Assembly (NCBI RefSeq): GCF_016907545.1
Contig: NZ_JAFBCD010000001.1
Coordinates: 310,001-374,000 of the forward strand
DNA from: Paenarthrobacter ilicis
GTDB lineage: Bacteria; Actinomycetota; Actinomycetes; Actinomycetales; Micrococcaceae
Direction of reading: 5' to 3'
Length of the DNA: 64,000 nucleotides
Made by a program: the position numbers and the translations under genes. The notes below the pieces were generated by a model that saw nothing but the letters and a program-made list of their open reading frames with translations, was not told the origin of the DNA and searched no databases. Positions 50,597 through 59,708 of the stretch are shown here, one piece after another. Position 1 is the first letter of the stretch. Each line of letters begins with the position of its first letter.

Positions 50597-51703
50597 ATGG
50601 CGGCCGAAACCATGGCGCCGCGTCCTGTTGCCGCAGCTTCGGCGGCGGACACGCTGGACGTGGCGCCGGTTTCTGCCCAGGACGTGCGCCCCGCAGGCTT
50701 GGTGTCCGTCAACCGGTACCGGCTGCTGGGATTGCTCGCAGCCATTGGCGCGTTGGCACTGGTCTTGTGGCTGAGCCTTGTGGTTGGCTCCAAGGACGTG
50801 GACCTGGCCAACCTCTGGCCCGCCATCACGGCGTACGACGGCTCCCCGGAGCACGTGATCATCCACGACCTCCGCCTGCCCCGAACCGTCACCGGCGTGG
50901 TGGTTGGCATTGCCCTGGGACTGTCAGGAGCGTTGATCCAGGCCTTGACGCGCAACCCGTTGGCGGACCCCGGCATCCTGGGCGTCAACGCCGGTGCAGG
51001 CTTCTTTGTTGTCCTGGGAGTGGCGCTCTTCGGAGTCACCAGCATCCAGGAGTACATCTGGTTCTCCTTCTTTGGAGCGGTAGTGGCCACCGTGGCGGTG
51101 TATTTCATCGGCTCACGGGGGAGGGGCGGGGCCACCCCGCTCCGCCTCACCCTCGCCGGGGTTGCCCTCGGGGCAGTGCTGGGCGGTATTTCATCCGGCA
51201 TCACGCTCCTGCGCCCAGGCGTTTTTGACAGCATGCGCAGTTGGAGTGCCGGAACGCTGAGCAACCGCACCTGGGAGATCTTCACCACCGTGGCCCCGTT
51301 CATCCTTGTTGGAACGTTCATCGCCCTTGCCATGGCCCGGCCCTTGAACGCCGTGGCCATGGGCGACGACACCGCCAAGTCACTCGGGGCCAACATTGTG
51401 AGCACCCGCGTCTGGACCATCGTGTCAGTGACCCTGCTCTGCGGCGCCGCGACCGCAGCCGCAGGCCCCATCGGATTCGTGGGCCTCATGGTCCCGCACG
51501 TTGCCCGATGGATTGTTGGCCCGGACCAACGCTGGATTCTGGCCTACACCCTGGTGCTATCGCCAGTACTGCTTTTGGTGTCCGACATCCTGGGACGCCT
51601 GGTTCTCCGCCCCGGCGAGATGCAGGTGGGCATCGTCACTGCCTTCGTGGGCGCGCCCGTCCTCATCTGGCTCATTCGCCGCCGGAAAGTGAGCGCCCTG
51701 TGA
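50597..51703 (+). CDS. FecCD family iron-siderophore permease (first)
   Basis: A 368-aa protein of the BtuC/FepD type with about ten helices; 'LRLPRTVTGVVVGIALGLSGALIQALTRNPLADPGILGVNAGAGF' and 'GPIGFVGLMVPHVAR' are family marks. It forms a heterodimeric channel with the next gene. The ATG follows the SIP stop without a gap. Confidence 0.92.
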   Translation: MAAETMAPRPVAAASAADTLDVAPVSAQDVRPAGLVSVNRYRLLGLLAAIGALALVLWLSLVVGSKDVDLANLWPAITAYDGSPEHVIIHDLRLPRTVTGVVVGIALGLSGALIQALTRNPLADPGILGVNAGAGFFVVLGVALFGVTSIQEYIWFSFFGAVVATVAVYFIGSRGRGGATPLRLTLAGVALGAVLGGISSGITLLRPGVFDSMRSWSAGTLSNRTWEIFTTVAPFILVGTFIALAMARPLNAVAMGDDTAKSLGANIVSTRVWTIVSVTLLCGAATAAAGPIGFVGLMVPHVARWIVGPDQRWILAYTLVLSPVLLLVSDILGRLVLRPGEMQVGIVTAFVGAPVLIWLIRRRKVSAL

Positions 51704-52806
51704 CTTCTGTTGAACAGGCGCCAGCCATTGATCCTGCGCCAGCCGTTCACCCTGCGCCCGCCATCGACTTCGGCCGGCGGACTTTCGCTGTCCGCCGTTT
51801 TGGTGGTCGCGTCTCACTTCGCGTCGACGTCCGCACCCTGGTTGTCACCGCCGTCCTCGTCACCGCCGCCCTGGCGCTCGCCGTCGTCGCCCTTGGCCTG
51901 GGCGAGTTCAGCGTTGCGGTACCGGACGTTGTGTCTGCGCTGCTGGGAAACTCCAGCGGCGCCGTGCACATGGTGGTGGTGGAGTGGAGATTGCCCCGCG
52001 TCCTCCTGGCCCTGTTATTGGGGGCGGCCATAGGGGTCAGCGGGGCAATCTTCCAGTCCCTGACCCGGAACGCGCTGGGAAGCCCGGACGTGATCGGCTT
52101 CAACACCGGTGCCTACACGGGTGCGCTGGTGGTCATCCTGCTGATGGGTGGGGGCTACTTTGCTGTGTCTGCGGGTGCGCTGGTGGGTGGGCTGGTGACT
52201 GCCGCGCTGGTTTACCTGTTCGCTTACAAGAAGGGCATCCAGGGTTTCCGGCTCATCATCGCCGGCATCGCCGTGAGCGCCATGTTGGCGTCGGTGAACA
52301 CGTTCATGATCCTCAAGGCGTCCTTGGAGCAGGCCATGTCTGCTGCCGTCTGGGGTGCCGGTTCCCTGAACAAGATCGGCTGGGAGCAGGTGCTGCCGGT
52401 GGTGATCGTCTTTGTGGTGCTGTTGGCCGTGCTGTCTTTGTACGGCAGGCGGTTGGGGCTTTTGGAGATGGGCGACGACGCCGCCCGGGCCTTGGGCGTT
52501 CGGCTGGAAGGCTCGCGGCTGGTCCTCGCAGTGGTGGGCGTGGCTTTGACCGCGATGGTCACCGCCGCGGCTGGTCCCATCGCCTTCGTTTCTTTGGCCG
52601 CCCCGCAACTGGCGCGCCGCCTGACCCGCTCCGCGTCGGTGGGAATGGTTCCGTCCGCTGCCATGGGCGCGTTCCTGCTGGTGGCCAGCGACATCGTGGC
52701 GCAGAACCTTTTCGCCCCCATCCAGCTGCCCGTGGGCGTAGTGACCGTCAGCATCGGTGGCTGCTACCTCGTGTGGCTTCTTGCCCGTGAGGTGAAGCGG
52801 CAATGA
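51700..52806 (+). CDS. FecCD family iron-siderophore permease (second)
   Basis: A 368-aa FepG-like permease. The frame is open from 51241, but GTG at 51700 overlaps the previous stop (GTGA) and gives the right length. An Ala/Pro-rich cytoplasmic start precedes the first helix; 'WRLPRVLLALLLGAAIGVSGAIFQSLTRNALGSPDVIG' and 'AAGPIAFVSLAAPQLARRL' are family motifs. Partner of the upstream permease. Confidence 0.92.
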   Translation: MTSVEQAPAIDPAPAVHPAPAIDFGRRTFAVRRFGGRVSLRVDVRTLVVTAVLVTAALALAVVALGLGEFSVAVPDVVSALLGNSSGAVHMVVVEWRLPRVLLALLLGAAIGVSGAIFQSLTRNALGSPDVIGFNTGAYTGALVVILLMGGGYFAVSAGALVGGLVTAALVYLFAYKKGIQGFRLIIAGIAVSAMLASVNTFMILKASLEQAMSAAVWGAGSLNKIGWEQVLPVVIVFVVLLAVLSLYGRRLGLLEMGDDAARALGVRLEGSRLVLAVVGVALTAMVTAAAGPIAFVSLAAPQLARRLTRSASVGMVPSAAMGAFLLVASDIVAQNLFAPIQLPVGVVTVSIGGCYLVWLLAREVKRQ

Positions 52807-53648
52807 GTGAAGAATTGAAGGAGATTGCTGTGACTGATGTGCTGGATGTCCCTGCTTCTGTTGGACCGCTGACGGCGGCCGCGCGCCTCAGCGCCGAAAA
52901 CGTGAGTCTCGGCTACGCGGGCCGCACGGTGTCCCAGGCGCTGCACGTGCGCATTCCCGATGGCGAGTTCACGGTGATCGTGGGCCCGAATGCCTGCGGT
53001 AAGTCGACGCTTTTGCGTGCGCTGTCCCGGCTGCTGGAGCCCACCTCGGGGTCTGTGCTGTTGGATGGCAAGAGCATCTCGTCCTACGGTGCCAAGGAAG
53101 TTGCCCGCACGCTTGGCTTGCTTCCGCAGACGTCCATAGCGCCCGATGGAATTACCGTGGCGGACCTCGTTGCCCGTGGGCGGTACCCACACCAGAAGCT
53201 GTTGCGCCAATGGTCCGAGGCAGATGAGGCCGCCGTGGTTCAGGCCTTGGAAGCCACGAATGTTGACGGATTGTCCGGCCGATTGGTGGACGAGCTCTCC
53301 GGTGGGCAGCGGCAACGTGTGTGGGTGGCCATGGTGCTGGCGCAGCAAACCCCGCTGCTCCTGTTGGACGAGCCCACCACGTTCCTGGATATCGCGCACC
53401 AGATCGAGCTCCTGGAATTGTTCCGGCGTCTCAATCGCGAAGGCAATACCCTGGTGGCCGTGCTCCACGATCTGAACCACGCCTGCCGCTATGCCACGCA
53501 CCTCATTGCCATGAAGGACGGGGCAGTGGTTGCGGAGGGCCGGCCAGCCGATGTGGTCACTGCAGAGCTGGTGGAGCACGTATTCGGCCTGCCGTGCCTC
53601 GTGATCGATGACCCCGTGAGCCACACGCCGCTGGTGATCCCGCTCTGA
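52803..53648 (+). CDS. Iron-siderophore ABC transporter ATP-binding protein
   Basis: A 281-aa FepC/FecE ATPase with Walker A 'GPNACGKSTLLRAL', signature 'LSGGQRQRV', Walker B 'LLLLDEPTTFLD' and H-loop 'VLHDLNHA'. It powers the two permeases. Coupled to them by an ATGA overlap and last in the operon. An extra 25-residue N-terminal lead precedes the fold. Confidence 0.93.
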   Translation: MSEELKEIAVTDVLDVPASVGPLTAAARLSAENVSLGYAGRTVSQALHVRIPDGEFTVIVGPNACGKSTLLRALSRLLEPTSGSVLLDGKSISSYGAKEVARTLGLLPQTSIAPDGITVADLVARGRYPHQKLLRQWSEADEAAVVQALEATNVDGLSGRLVDELSGGQRQRVWVAMVLAQQTPLLLLDEPTTFLDIAHQIELLELFRRLNREGNTLVAVLHDLNHACRYATHLIAMKDGAVVAEGRPADVVTAELVEHVFGLPCLVIDDPVSHTPLVIPL

Positions 53649-53676
53649 ACCGCATCCCGCTCTTGAACCCGGCGCG

Positions 53677-54573
53677 CTAGTTCGCGCCCAGCAACTCTTC
53701 CCGCCGCTGCTCCGTTTCCTCCCGCAAGGCATGCACGACGGCGGCTACCGCGGGGCGGCGCATGGAGTCCGGGCGGAGGACCATCCAGTAGGGGAGGAGT
53801 TCGGCGAAGTCGGACGGCAGGAGACGCACCAAATCAGGGTGCCGATCGGCCATGAAGCACGGCAGGAAACCTACCCCGGCCCCGGCCCGCGTGGCTTCAA
53901 CATGGACAAACACGTTGGTTGAGCTGAGTCCGTCCCGCATGGTGGGGACCAGCCGGCGGGGCGCGTCCAGGTCGTCCACTTGCAGCATGGAATCCACAAA
54001 GTAGACCAGTTGGTGCTGCGTGAGTTCCTCGACGCTGGAGGGCGTGCCGTGGTCCTTCAGGTAGGCGCGCGAGGCATACATCCCCAGCCGGTACTCACCC
54101 AGCCGGATGGCCTCGGCGCGATGCACCTGCGGCGCGCCCACCACCACTTCAATGTCCAGGCCGGAGCGCTGTTGCAGGGCCCGCCGGGTCACCGTCACGA
54201 TCTCCACACTGAGCCCGGGATGCTCGCTTCGCAGACGGGCTACGGCCGGTGCTGCGATGTAAGCGCTGAAACCGTCGGTTGCGGTCATGCGCACGACGCC
54301 GGTGATGGGGTCGGGTGCGCGGTCGCTGGGTCCCAGCGCACCCACCGCTGCCTCGATCCGCTCGGCGACCTGCACGGCGTCGGCGCCCAACTCCGTCACC
54401 TCCCAGCCACCGGCCGCACGCGCGAGGACCCTGCCGCCGAGTGCCTTCTCCAGCGCCGCTATCCTGCGCGAAACGGTGGTGTGGTTCAGTCCCAAGGCCT
54501 GTGCCGCCGTCGTAAATTTTCCTGAACGCGAGACGGCCAGCAGGATGAGGAGGTCGTCCGGATTCGGTTTCAT
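53677..54573 (-). CDS. LysR family transcriptional regulator
   Basis: About 298 aa: HTH 'ILLAVSRSGKFTTAAQALGLNHTTVSRRIAALEKALG' and an effector domain ('LSVEIVTVTRRALQQRSGLDIEVVVG'). The frame is open to 54636 but the ATG at 54573 sits just before the HTH. Divergent from the transporter/3-hydroxybutyrate dehydrogenase operon, which it probably controls. Confidence 0.85.
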   Translation of the reverse strand: MKPNPDDLLILLAVSRSGKFTTAAQALGLNHTTVSRRIAALEKALGGRVLARAAGGWEVTELGADAVQVAERIEAAVGALGPSDRAPDPITGVVRMTATDGFSAYIAAPAVARLRSEHPGLSVEIVTVTRRALQQRSGLDIEVVVGAPQVHRAEAIRLGEYRLGMYASRAYLKDHGTPSSVEELTQHQLVYFVDSMLQVDDLDAPRRLVPTMRDGLSSTNVFVHVEATRAGAGVGFLPCFMADRHPDLVRLLPSDFAELLPYWMVLRPDSMRRPAVAAVVHALREETEQRREELLGAN

Positions 54574-54589
54574 ATCTGCAATTTTGCAC

Positions 54590-54645
54590 ATACTCAGTGC
54601 CACTTTGGTCATTGAGGCGCGGTGAATCTGCGGCAATACTCAGTG
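54590..54645. repeat. Direct repeat ATACTCAGTG in the LysR/MHS divergent promoter
   Basis: ATACTCAGTG occurs at 54590-54599 and 54636-54645, 46 bp apart, each preceded by a TGC-rich element; TGCAATTTTGCA at 54578-54589 is an inverted repeat beside the first copy. These may be regulator binding half-sites or paired promoter elements. Confidence 0.4.
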
Positions 54646-54710
54646 GAGCATGTCGTGTTGTGGATCACATCACGTTCACAAGGGTCAAAGAGGACACTGA
54701 GGAGATGGAT

Positions 54711-56108
54711 ATGAGCGTAGAGCAGCGCTCCGCATCAAGAGCCGGTAAAGACGCCGGCAAGGGCTCCGGCCTGAAGAAGATCGTCGCAGCCTCCATGGTG
54801 GGCACGGTGGTGGAGTGGTATGAGTTCTTCCTCTACGCCACCGCCGCGACCTTGGTTTTCGGAAAGTACTTCTTCCCCAGTACCGGAAACGAACTGGACG
54901 GCATCATCCAGGCATTCATCACCTACGCGGTAGGTTTCGTTGCCCGGCCGCTGGGCGGGATCGTCTTCGGCCAGATCGGCGACAAGCTGGGCCGCAAACC
55001 CACGTTGCAGCTGACAATCGTGATCGTTGGCGTCTCCACGTTCCTGATGGGCTGCCTCCCCGGCTTCATGGACATCGGCTACTGGGCACCGGCCATGCTG
55101 GTGGCCCTCCGCTTCATTCAAGGTTTCGCCCTTGGCGGCGAATGGGGCGGCGCAGTACTGCTCGTGGCTGAGCACAGTCCCAACAAGTCCCGTGGTTTCT
55201 GGTCCTCCTGGCCGCAGGCGGCAGTGCCGGTGGGCAACCTCCTGGCCACGCTGGTCCTCTTCGTCATGTCCACCACGCTGAGCAGCGAAGCGTTCCTCGG
55301 CTGGGGCTGGCGCGTGGCCTTCTGGCTCTCCGCAGTGATCGTTTTTGTTGGCTACTACATCCGGACGCACGTCACCGAGGCCCCCATCTTCCTGGAAGCC
55401 AAAGCCCAAGTGGAGGAGTCCAAAGCCGTCAGCTATGGCGTGGGCGAGGTCATCCGCAAGTACCCGAAGGGCATCCTGCAGGCCATGGGTCTCCGATTCG
55501 CTGAGAACATCATGTATTACCTGGTGGTCAGCTTCGCGATTGTTTACCTCAAGAGTGTCCACAAGTACGACACGTCATCGCTCCTGCTTGCGCTGCTGAT
55601 CGCCCACGTCATCCACTTCCTGGTGATCCCGCAAATCGGGCGCTTGGTGGACGCATGGGGACGAAAGCCCGTGTACCTGATCGGTGCCATCACCGGCGCC
55701 ACTTGGCCGTTCTTTGCCTTCCCCATGTTCGACACCAAGAATGCCGTGATCATCGTCCTCGCCGTGACCATCGGCCTCTGCCTCCACGCGTTCATGTATG
55801 CAGGGCAGCCAGCCATCATGTCCGAGCTTTTCCCCACCCGCATGCGCTACTCCGGTGTTTCGCTCGGCTCGCAGGTCACCTCGATCTTCGCTGGCTCCCT
55901 GGCTCCGCTCCTGGCAACCCAGTGGCTCAAGGACACCGGCTCCTGGCTCCCCACCGCGATCTATTTGGTGGTCGCCTGCGCGATTACCGCCGTCGCCGTC
56001 CTTACGCTCAAGGAAACCAAGGGCATCGCGCTGGAGGCCGTGGACCAGGCTGACGCCGAGCGCCACGGACTGGCCACCGCGGGAACACACCAAGGCACGA
56101 AAGGCTGA
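54711..56108 (+). CDS. MHS family MFS transporter (organic acid uptake)
   Basis: A 465-aa transporter with twelve helices and metabolite:H+ symporter family marks: 'SMVGTVVEWYEFFLYATAATLVFG', 'RPLGGIVFGQIGDKLGRKPTLQLTI' and 'GFALGGEWGGAVLLVAEHSP'. The ATG at 54711 is 6 nt after GGAG; the frame extends to 54597. Paired with a 3-hydroxybutyrate dehydrogenase 4 bp downstream, so its substrate is probably 3-hydroxybutyrate or a related hydroxy acid. Confidence 0.88.
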   Translation: MSVEQRSASRAGKDAGKGSGLKKIVAASMVGTVVEWYEFFLYATAATLVFGKYFFPSTGNELDGIIQAFITYAVGFVARPLGGIVFGQIGDKLGRKPTLQLTIVIVGVSTFLMGCLPGFMDIGYWAPAMLVALRFIQGFALGGEWGGAVLLVAEHSPNKSRGFWSSWPQAAVPVGNLLATLVLFVMSTTLSSEAFLGWGWRVAFWLSAVIVFVGYYIRTHVTEAPIFLEAKAQVEESKAVSYGVGEVIRKYPKGILQAMGLRFAENIMYYLVVSFAIVYLKSVHKYDTSSLLLALLIAHVIHFLVIPQIGRLVDAWGRKPVYLIGAITGATWPFFAFPMFDTKNAVIIVLAVTIGLCLHAFMYAGQPAIMSELFPTRMRYSGVSLGSQVTSIFAGSLAPLLATQWLKDTGSWLPTAIYLVVACAITAVAVLTLKETKGIALEAVDQADAERHGLATAGTHQGTKG

Positions 56109-56112
56109 TCTG

Positions 56113-56862
56113 ATGGACAACTCCTTGAACGGACGCAAAGCACTGGTGACCGGAGGGGCCAGCGGGATCGGGGCCGCCTGTGCCCGGGCGCTCGCCGCCC
56201 GCGGGGCGAAGGTGGTAGTGGCCGACGTCGATGCCTCCGGAGCTGCAACGCTGGCCGACGAGTTGGGCGGCACGGCCTGGGCGGTGGATCTGCTGGACAC
56301 GGACGCCCTCAGCGCGTTGAGCCTGGACTGCGACATCCTGGTCAACAACGCAGGCATCCAGAAAGTTGCGCCGATCGAGGAGTTCGAACCCGCGGAGTTC
56401 CGGCGGATCCTGTCCCTGATGTTGGAAGCGCCGTTCCTCCTCATCAGGGCAGCCCTGCCGCACATGTACGCCAATGGGTTCGGGCGGATCATTAACATCT
56501 CTTCCGTCCATGGACTCAGGGCTTCGGCCTATAAGAGCGCCTACGTCTCCGCCAAACATGGGCTGGAGGGGCTCAGCAAGGTTACGGCCTTGGAGGGTGG
56601 CGAACACGGCGTCACCTCCAACTGCATCAACCCGGGCTATGTCCGGACGCCGTTGGTGGAACGCCAGATCGCAGACCAGGCCCGGTTGCACGGGATCCCC
56701 GAGGCCGAAGTCCTGGCCAAGGTGATGCTTACCGAATCCGCCGTGAAGCGGTTGGTGGAACCAGCGGAGGTGGCGTCGTTGGCCGCCTGGATGGCCTCCG
56801 ACGACGCCGGTATGGTCACCGGCGCGAGCTACACCATGGACGGCGGTTGGTCGGCCAGGTAA
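56113..56862 (+). CDS. 3-hydroxybutyrate dehydrogenase-like short-chain dehydrogenase
   Basis: A 249-aa SDR with 'TGGASGIGAACARAL' (NAD binding), 'DILVNNAGIQ', catalytic Ser in 'NISSVHG' and 'YVSAK' (YxxxK). The 'NNAGIQ..PIEEF' and 'CINPGYVRTPLVERQIADQA' blocks are typical of D-3-hydroxybutyrate dehydrogenases, which form acetoacetate. The frame is open far upstream through the transporter gene; the ATG at 56113 matches family length. Operon partner of the MHS transporter. Confidence 0.86.
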   Translation: MDNSLNGRKALVTGGASGIGAACARALAARGAKVVVADVDASGAATLADELGGTAWAVDLLDTDALSALSLDCDILVNNAGIQKVAPIEEFEPAEFRRILSLMLEAPFLLIRAALPHMYANGFGRIINISSVHGLRASAYKSAYVSAKHGLEGLSKVTALEGGEHGVTSNCINPGYVRTPLVERQIADQARLHGIPEAEVLAKVMLTESAVKRLVEPAEVASLAAWMASDDAGMVTGASYTMDGGWSAR

Positions 56863-56875
56863 GGGGCCGCCCGGG

Positions 56876-57253
56876 TTAGTTCTGGCCGTTGATGATCTGG
56901 TCGGCGTTATCGAAGGCCCACGTCACCAGGGGAATGAGCAGCGTGCTGAGCTCGCGGCCGCGTTCGGTGAGGCTGTAATCCACGCGGGGCGGGATGACTG
57001 GTTGGGCGTCACGGCGGACCAGTCCGTCCCGCTCCAGTGTCTTCAGGGTTTGGGCGAGCATTTTCTCGCTGATGCCCTCGGCCCGGCGGCGCAATTCGCT
57101 CCAGCGCTGATCGCCTTCGGAGAGTGACAGCAGGATCAGCACACCCCATTTGCTGGTGATGTGGTCCAGCACCGTCCGGCTGGGACAACCAGCCGGGAAC
57201 ACGCCGTCGGCGATGGTTGCCGGCAACCTCGCTGGGAGGTCACTTACTTTCAT
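56876..57253 (-). CDS. HxlR (DUF24) family redox-type repressor, QorR-like
   Basis: A 125-aa winged-helix regulator. A conserved single cysteine (Cys23 in 'PAGCPSRTVLDHITSKWG') precedes the HTH, as in redox-sensing DUF24 regulators such as QorR and YodB; 'RWSELRRRAEGISEKMLAQTLKTLERDGLV' is the DNA-reading part. Divergent from a QorB-type quinone oxidoreductase, as QorR and qor2 are in Corynebacterium glutamicum. Quinones or diamide-like stress are the likely inducer. Confidence 0.86.
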   Translation of the reverse strand: MKVSDLPARLPATIADGVFPAGCPSRTVLDHITSKWGVLILLSLSEGDQRWSELRRRAEGISEKMLAQTLKTLERDGLVRRDAQPVIPPRVDYSLTERGRELSTLLIPLVTWAFDNADQIINGQN

Positions 57254-57256
57254 GTC

Positions 57257-57281
57257 AGTACCTTACCTCAAAGTGCGTACT
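57257..57281. promoter_or_regulatory. Inverted repeat AGTAC-N15-GTACT, candidate HxlR operator
   Basis: AGTAC at 57257-57261 and GTACT at 57277-57281 lie in the spacer right at the HxlR start codon and upstream of the oxidoreductase gene, as expected for a shared, autoregulated site. Confidence 0.5.
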
Positions 57282-57358
57282 AACTTTTGGGAAGTTTCGG
57301 GAAGTGCGGCTCGTTGTCCACCATGACAGAGCAAAATTTCCGTTGAAAGGAACCACCC

Positions 57359-58222
57359 ATGAGCATCGTTATCACTGGAGCAACCGGACAGCTTGGCCGC
57401 CATGTTGTCGAGGCCCTTCTGGAGCGTAACGTTCCCGCGGGGGACATCGTGGCCACCGGACGTTCGGTGGAGAAGCTGGCTGACTTTGCCGAACGCGGCG
57501 TCACGGTCCAAGAGATGGACTACGAAAACCCGGCATCAGTCGCCGCGGCGCTGAAGGGCGCTACCAAGGTGCTGCTGATCTCCAGCAGCGCAGTGGGCCA
57601 GCGCGTGGAGCAGCACCGCACGGTTATTGAGGCCGCCAAGGCGGAGGGCGTGGAGCTGCTGGCCTACACCAGCATTGCCAACGCTGACACCACGGGCATG
57701 AAGCTGGCCGCTGAGCACCAGGCAACGGAGGAGCTCCTCAAGGAATCCGGTATCCCGTTCGTCCTGCTGCGCAACGGCTGGTACCTGGAGAACTACACCG
57801 AGCAGCTGCCGGGCACCCTTGCCCAGGGTGCCATCGCAGGAAGTGCCGGCGAGGGCAAGGTCAGCGCAGCTGCGCGTGTTGACTATGCGCACGCTGCGGC
57901 CGCGGTGCTGGTGGCAGATGACCAGGCCGGAAAGGTCTACGAACTTGGCGGAGACCACGCGTTCACCATGGGCCAGCTGGCCTCTGAGATTTCCGATGCT
58001 GCCGGCCGCGAGGTGACCTACAACGATCTTCCCGCCTCCGATTACCAGCAGATGCTGGAGGGCGTCGGTGTGCCGGGCGCCTTCGCCGAAATCCTTGCAG
58101 ACTCCGATCTGGGAATCGCCCGTGGCGATCTGCTGGTCACCAGCGGTGATCTCCAGAAGTTGATCGGGCGCCCGACGACTCCGCTGTCCGAGGCCGTACG
58201 GTCGGCAACTTCCTCCCTCTAG
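57359..58222 (+). CDS. NAD(P)H:quinone oxidoreductase, QorB/NmrA-like SDR
   Basis: A 287-aa atypical SDR: 'ITGATGQLGRHVVEALLE' at the N-terminus, 'VLLISSSAVGQRVEQH', 'YTSIANAD' and 'LLRNGWYLENYTEQL', all typical of the QorB family of quinone reductases. It reduces quinones and protects against electrophilic stress. GAAAGGA lies before the ATG. Ends in a good hairpin. Confidence 0.87.
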   Translation: MSIVITGATGQLGRHVVEALLERNVPAGDIVATGRSVEKLADFAERGVTVQEMDYENPASVAAALKGATKVLLISSSAVGQRVEQHRTVIEAAKAEGVELLAYTSIANADTTGMKLAAEHQATEELLKESGIPFVLLRNGWYLENYTEQLPGTLAQGAIAGSAGEGKVSAAARVDYAHAAAAVLVADDQAGKVYELGGDHAFTMGQLASEISDAAGREVTYNDLPASDYQQMLEGVGVPGAFAEILADSDLGIARGDLLVTSGDLQKLIGRPTTPLSEAVRSATSSL

Positions 58223-58246
58223 AACAACCCGCAGATTGGTGGTTGA

Positions 58247-58273
58247 TTCCAATGCTCGGCGAGAGCATTGGAA
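58247..58273. terminator. Terminator hairpin after the quinone oxidoreductase gene
   Basis: Perfect 11-bp arms TTCCAATGCTC (58247-58257) and GAGCATTGGAA (58263-58273), 5-nt loop, with flanking GGTTG/CCAAC adding further pairing. No T-run. Confidence 0.65.
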
Positions 58274-58349
58274 CCAACTGTCACTTGGGTTTTCCACATA
58301 GATAACTTTGGGTCTGACGTTCGGACAAGGCCGCTGGAAGAGTGTCTTT

Positions 58350-59708
58350 ATGGACGGAATTCAGCGATCGCAGCGGGCAACAGTGGCTTGGCCGCCGCTT
58401 CCTGCCCGCGTCCTGGCTGCTCCAGCGGTTGCTCCTGAAGTGCCCACAGTCGGCATGGGCGTTCGGGGCCTCGTCCTTGCCCTCGAGTCGCTTGCGATCG
58501 CTTCCGATAGCCCGGGGCTTATCGATGAAATACGCGATCTTGAGGAATTGAAGTCTGCAATTTCCGCCCGGCATGCCCGTGCTGCAGTGGCATTTGACCT
58601 GGCGCAGCGGGCGGAGCAGGCCCATGCCGGGATTCCTGCGGCTGAGCGCGGGATGGGCGTTGCTGCTCAGGTGGCGATGGCGCGACGCGAGTCGCCCCAC
58701 AAGGGATCAAGACTCTTGGGGCTCGCCAAGGCGCTGGTCATGGAGATGCCGCGGACCCTGGCAGCGCTGGAGTCGGGCCAGTTGAACGAGTGGCGGGCTA
58801 CGTTGCTGGTGAAGGAAACAGCCTGCCTGTCCGTTGAAGACCGGGCCGCGGTGGACGAGGAACTGGCCCCTGACACCGGGACATTCGACGGGGCCGGAGA
58901 TAAGGCCATCATCTCCGCTGCAAGAGCCGCCGCGTATCGCCGTGACCCGAGGTCAGTGGCGCAAAGAGCAAGCCATGCCGCCACGGAACGGACAGTCAGT
59001 CTGCGTCCTGCTCCGGACACCATGACGTACCTCACCGCACTGCTCCCGGTCGCCCAAGGGGTGGCCGTTTATGCCGCGCTGACCCGGACGGCTGATTCCG
59101 TCCGCTCCAGTGGGGATGAGCGGACCCGAGGCCAAGTCATGGCAGACACCCTGACCGAACGCGTTACGGGCACTCCGGGTGGTGTCGCAGGTATCAACCT
59201 CAACCTCGTCATCACGGACCGCACGCTCTTCCAGGGCGACACCGAGCCTGCCCGTCTTGATGGTTACGGAATCGTCCCCGCGGAATGGGCAAGGGCGCTC
59301 TTGGTCAACGACCCGGACCGCAGCGAATTTGCAGTGATGCTCCGCCGCCTATACACCGCTCCCGGCAGTGGCGAGCTCCTGACCATGGACTCAAAAGCAC
59401 GATTCTTTCCGCAACGGTTGCGGAGCTTCATCCACATCCGGGACAACACATGCCGTACCCCCTACTGTGACGCGCCCATCCGGCACATCGACCATGTCAT
59501 TCCCTGGCATTCAGGAGGCAGCACACGTCTCCCCAACGGGATGGGGCTGTGCGAAGCCTGCAACCACACCAAGGAAAATCCGGGTTGGGCCGCGGCCAGC
59601 ATGCCCGGTGACGTGCATACACTTCAGGTCCGCACTCCCACCGGGCATAGCTACCAATCCAAAGCACCACCGTTGCCGGGACACAAGCCCGCACGCCTCA
59701 CAAACTAA
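58350..59708 (+). CDS. HNH endonuclease with DUF222 domain
   Basis: A 452-aa protein of the DUF222/13E12-repeat type common in multiple copies in actinobacteria. The N-terminal two thirds are the helical DUF222 domain ('[15 protein letters not shown]'-type repeats); the C-terminus is an HNH nuclease with 'CRTPYC', '[12 protein letters not shown]' and 'CEACNHTKE' (zinc Cys pairs and catalytic His). Biological role unclear, often associated with mobile or selfish DNA. ATG 58350 has GGAAGAG upstream; TTG 58308 is the frame's first start. Its stop overlaps the opposing permease stop (CTAA). Confidence 0.88.
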   Translation: MDGIQRSQRATVAWPPLPARVLAAPAVAPEVPTVGMGVRGLVLALESLAIASDSPGLIDEIRDLEELKSAISARHARAAVAFDLAQRAEQAHAGIPAAERGMGVAAQVAMARRESPHKGSRLLGLAKALVMEMPRTLAALESGQLNEWRATLLVKETACLSVEDRAAVDEELAPDTGTFDGAGDKAIISAARAAAYRRDPRSVAQRASHAATERTVSLRPAPDTMTYLTALLPVAQGVAVYAALTRTADSVRSSGDERTRGQVMADTLTERVTGTPGGVAGINLNLVITDRTLFQGDTEPARLDGYGIVPAEWARALLVNDPDRSEFAVMLRRLYTAPGSGELLTMDSKARFFPQRLRSFIHIRDNTCRTPYCDAPIRHIDHVIPWHSGGSTRLPNGMGLCEACNHTKENPGWAAASMPGDVHTLQVRTPTGHSYQSKAPPLPGHKPARLTN

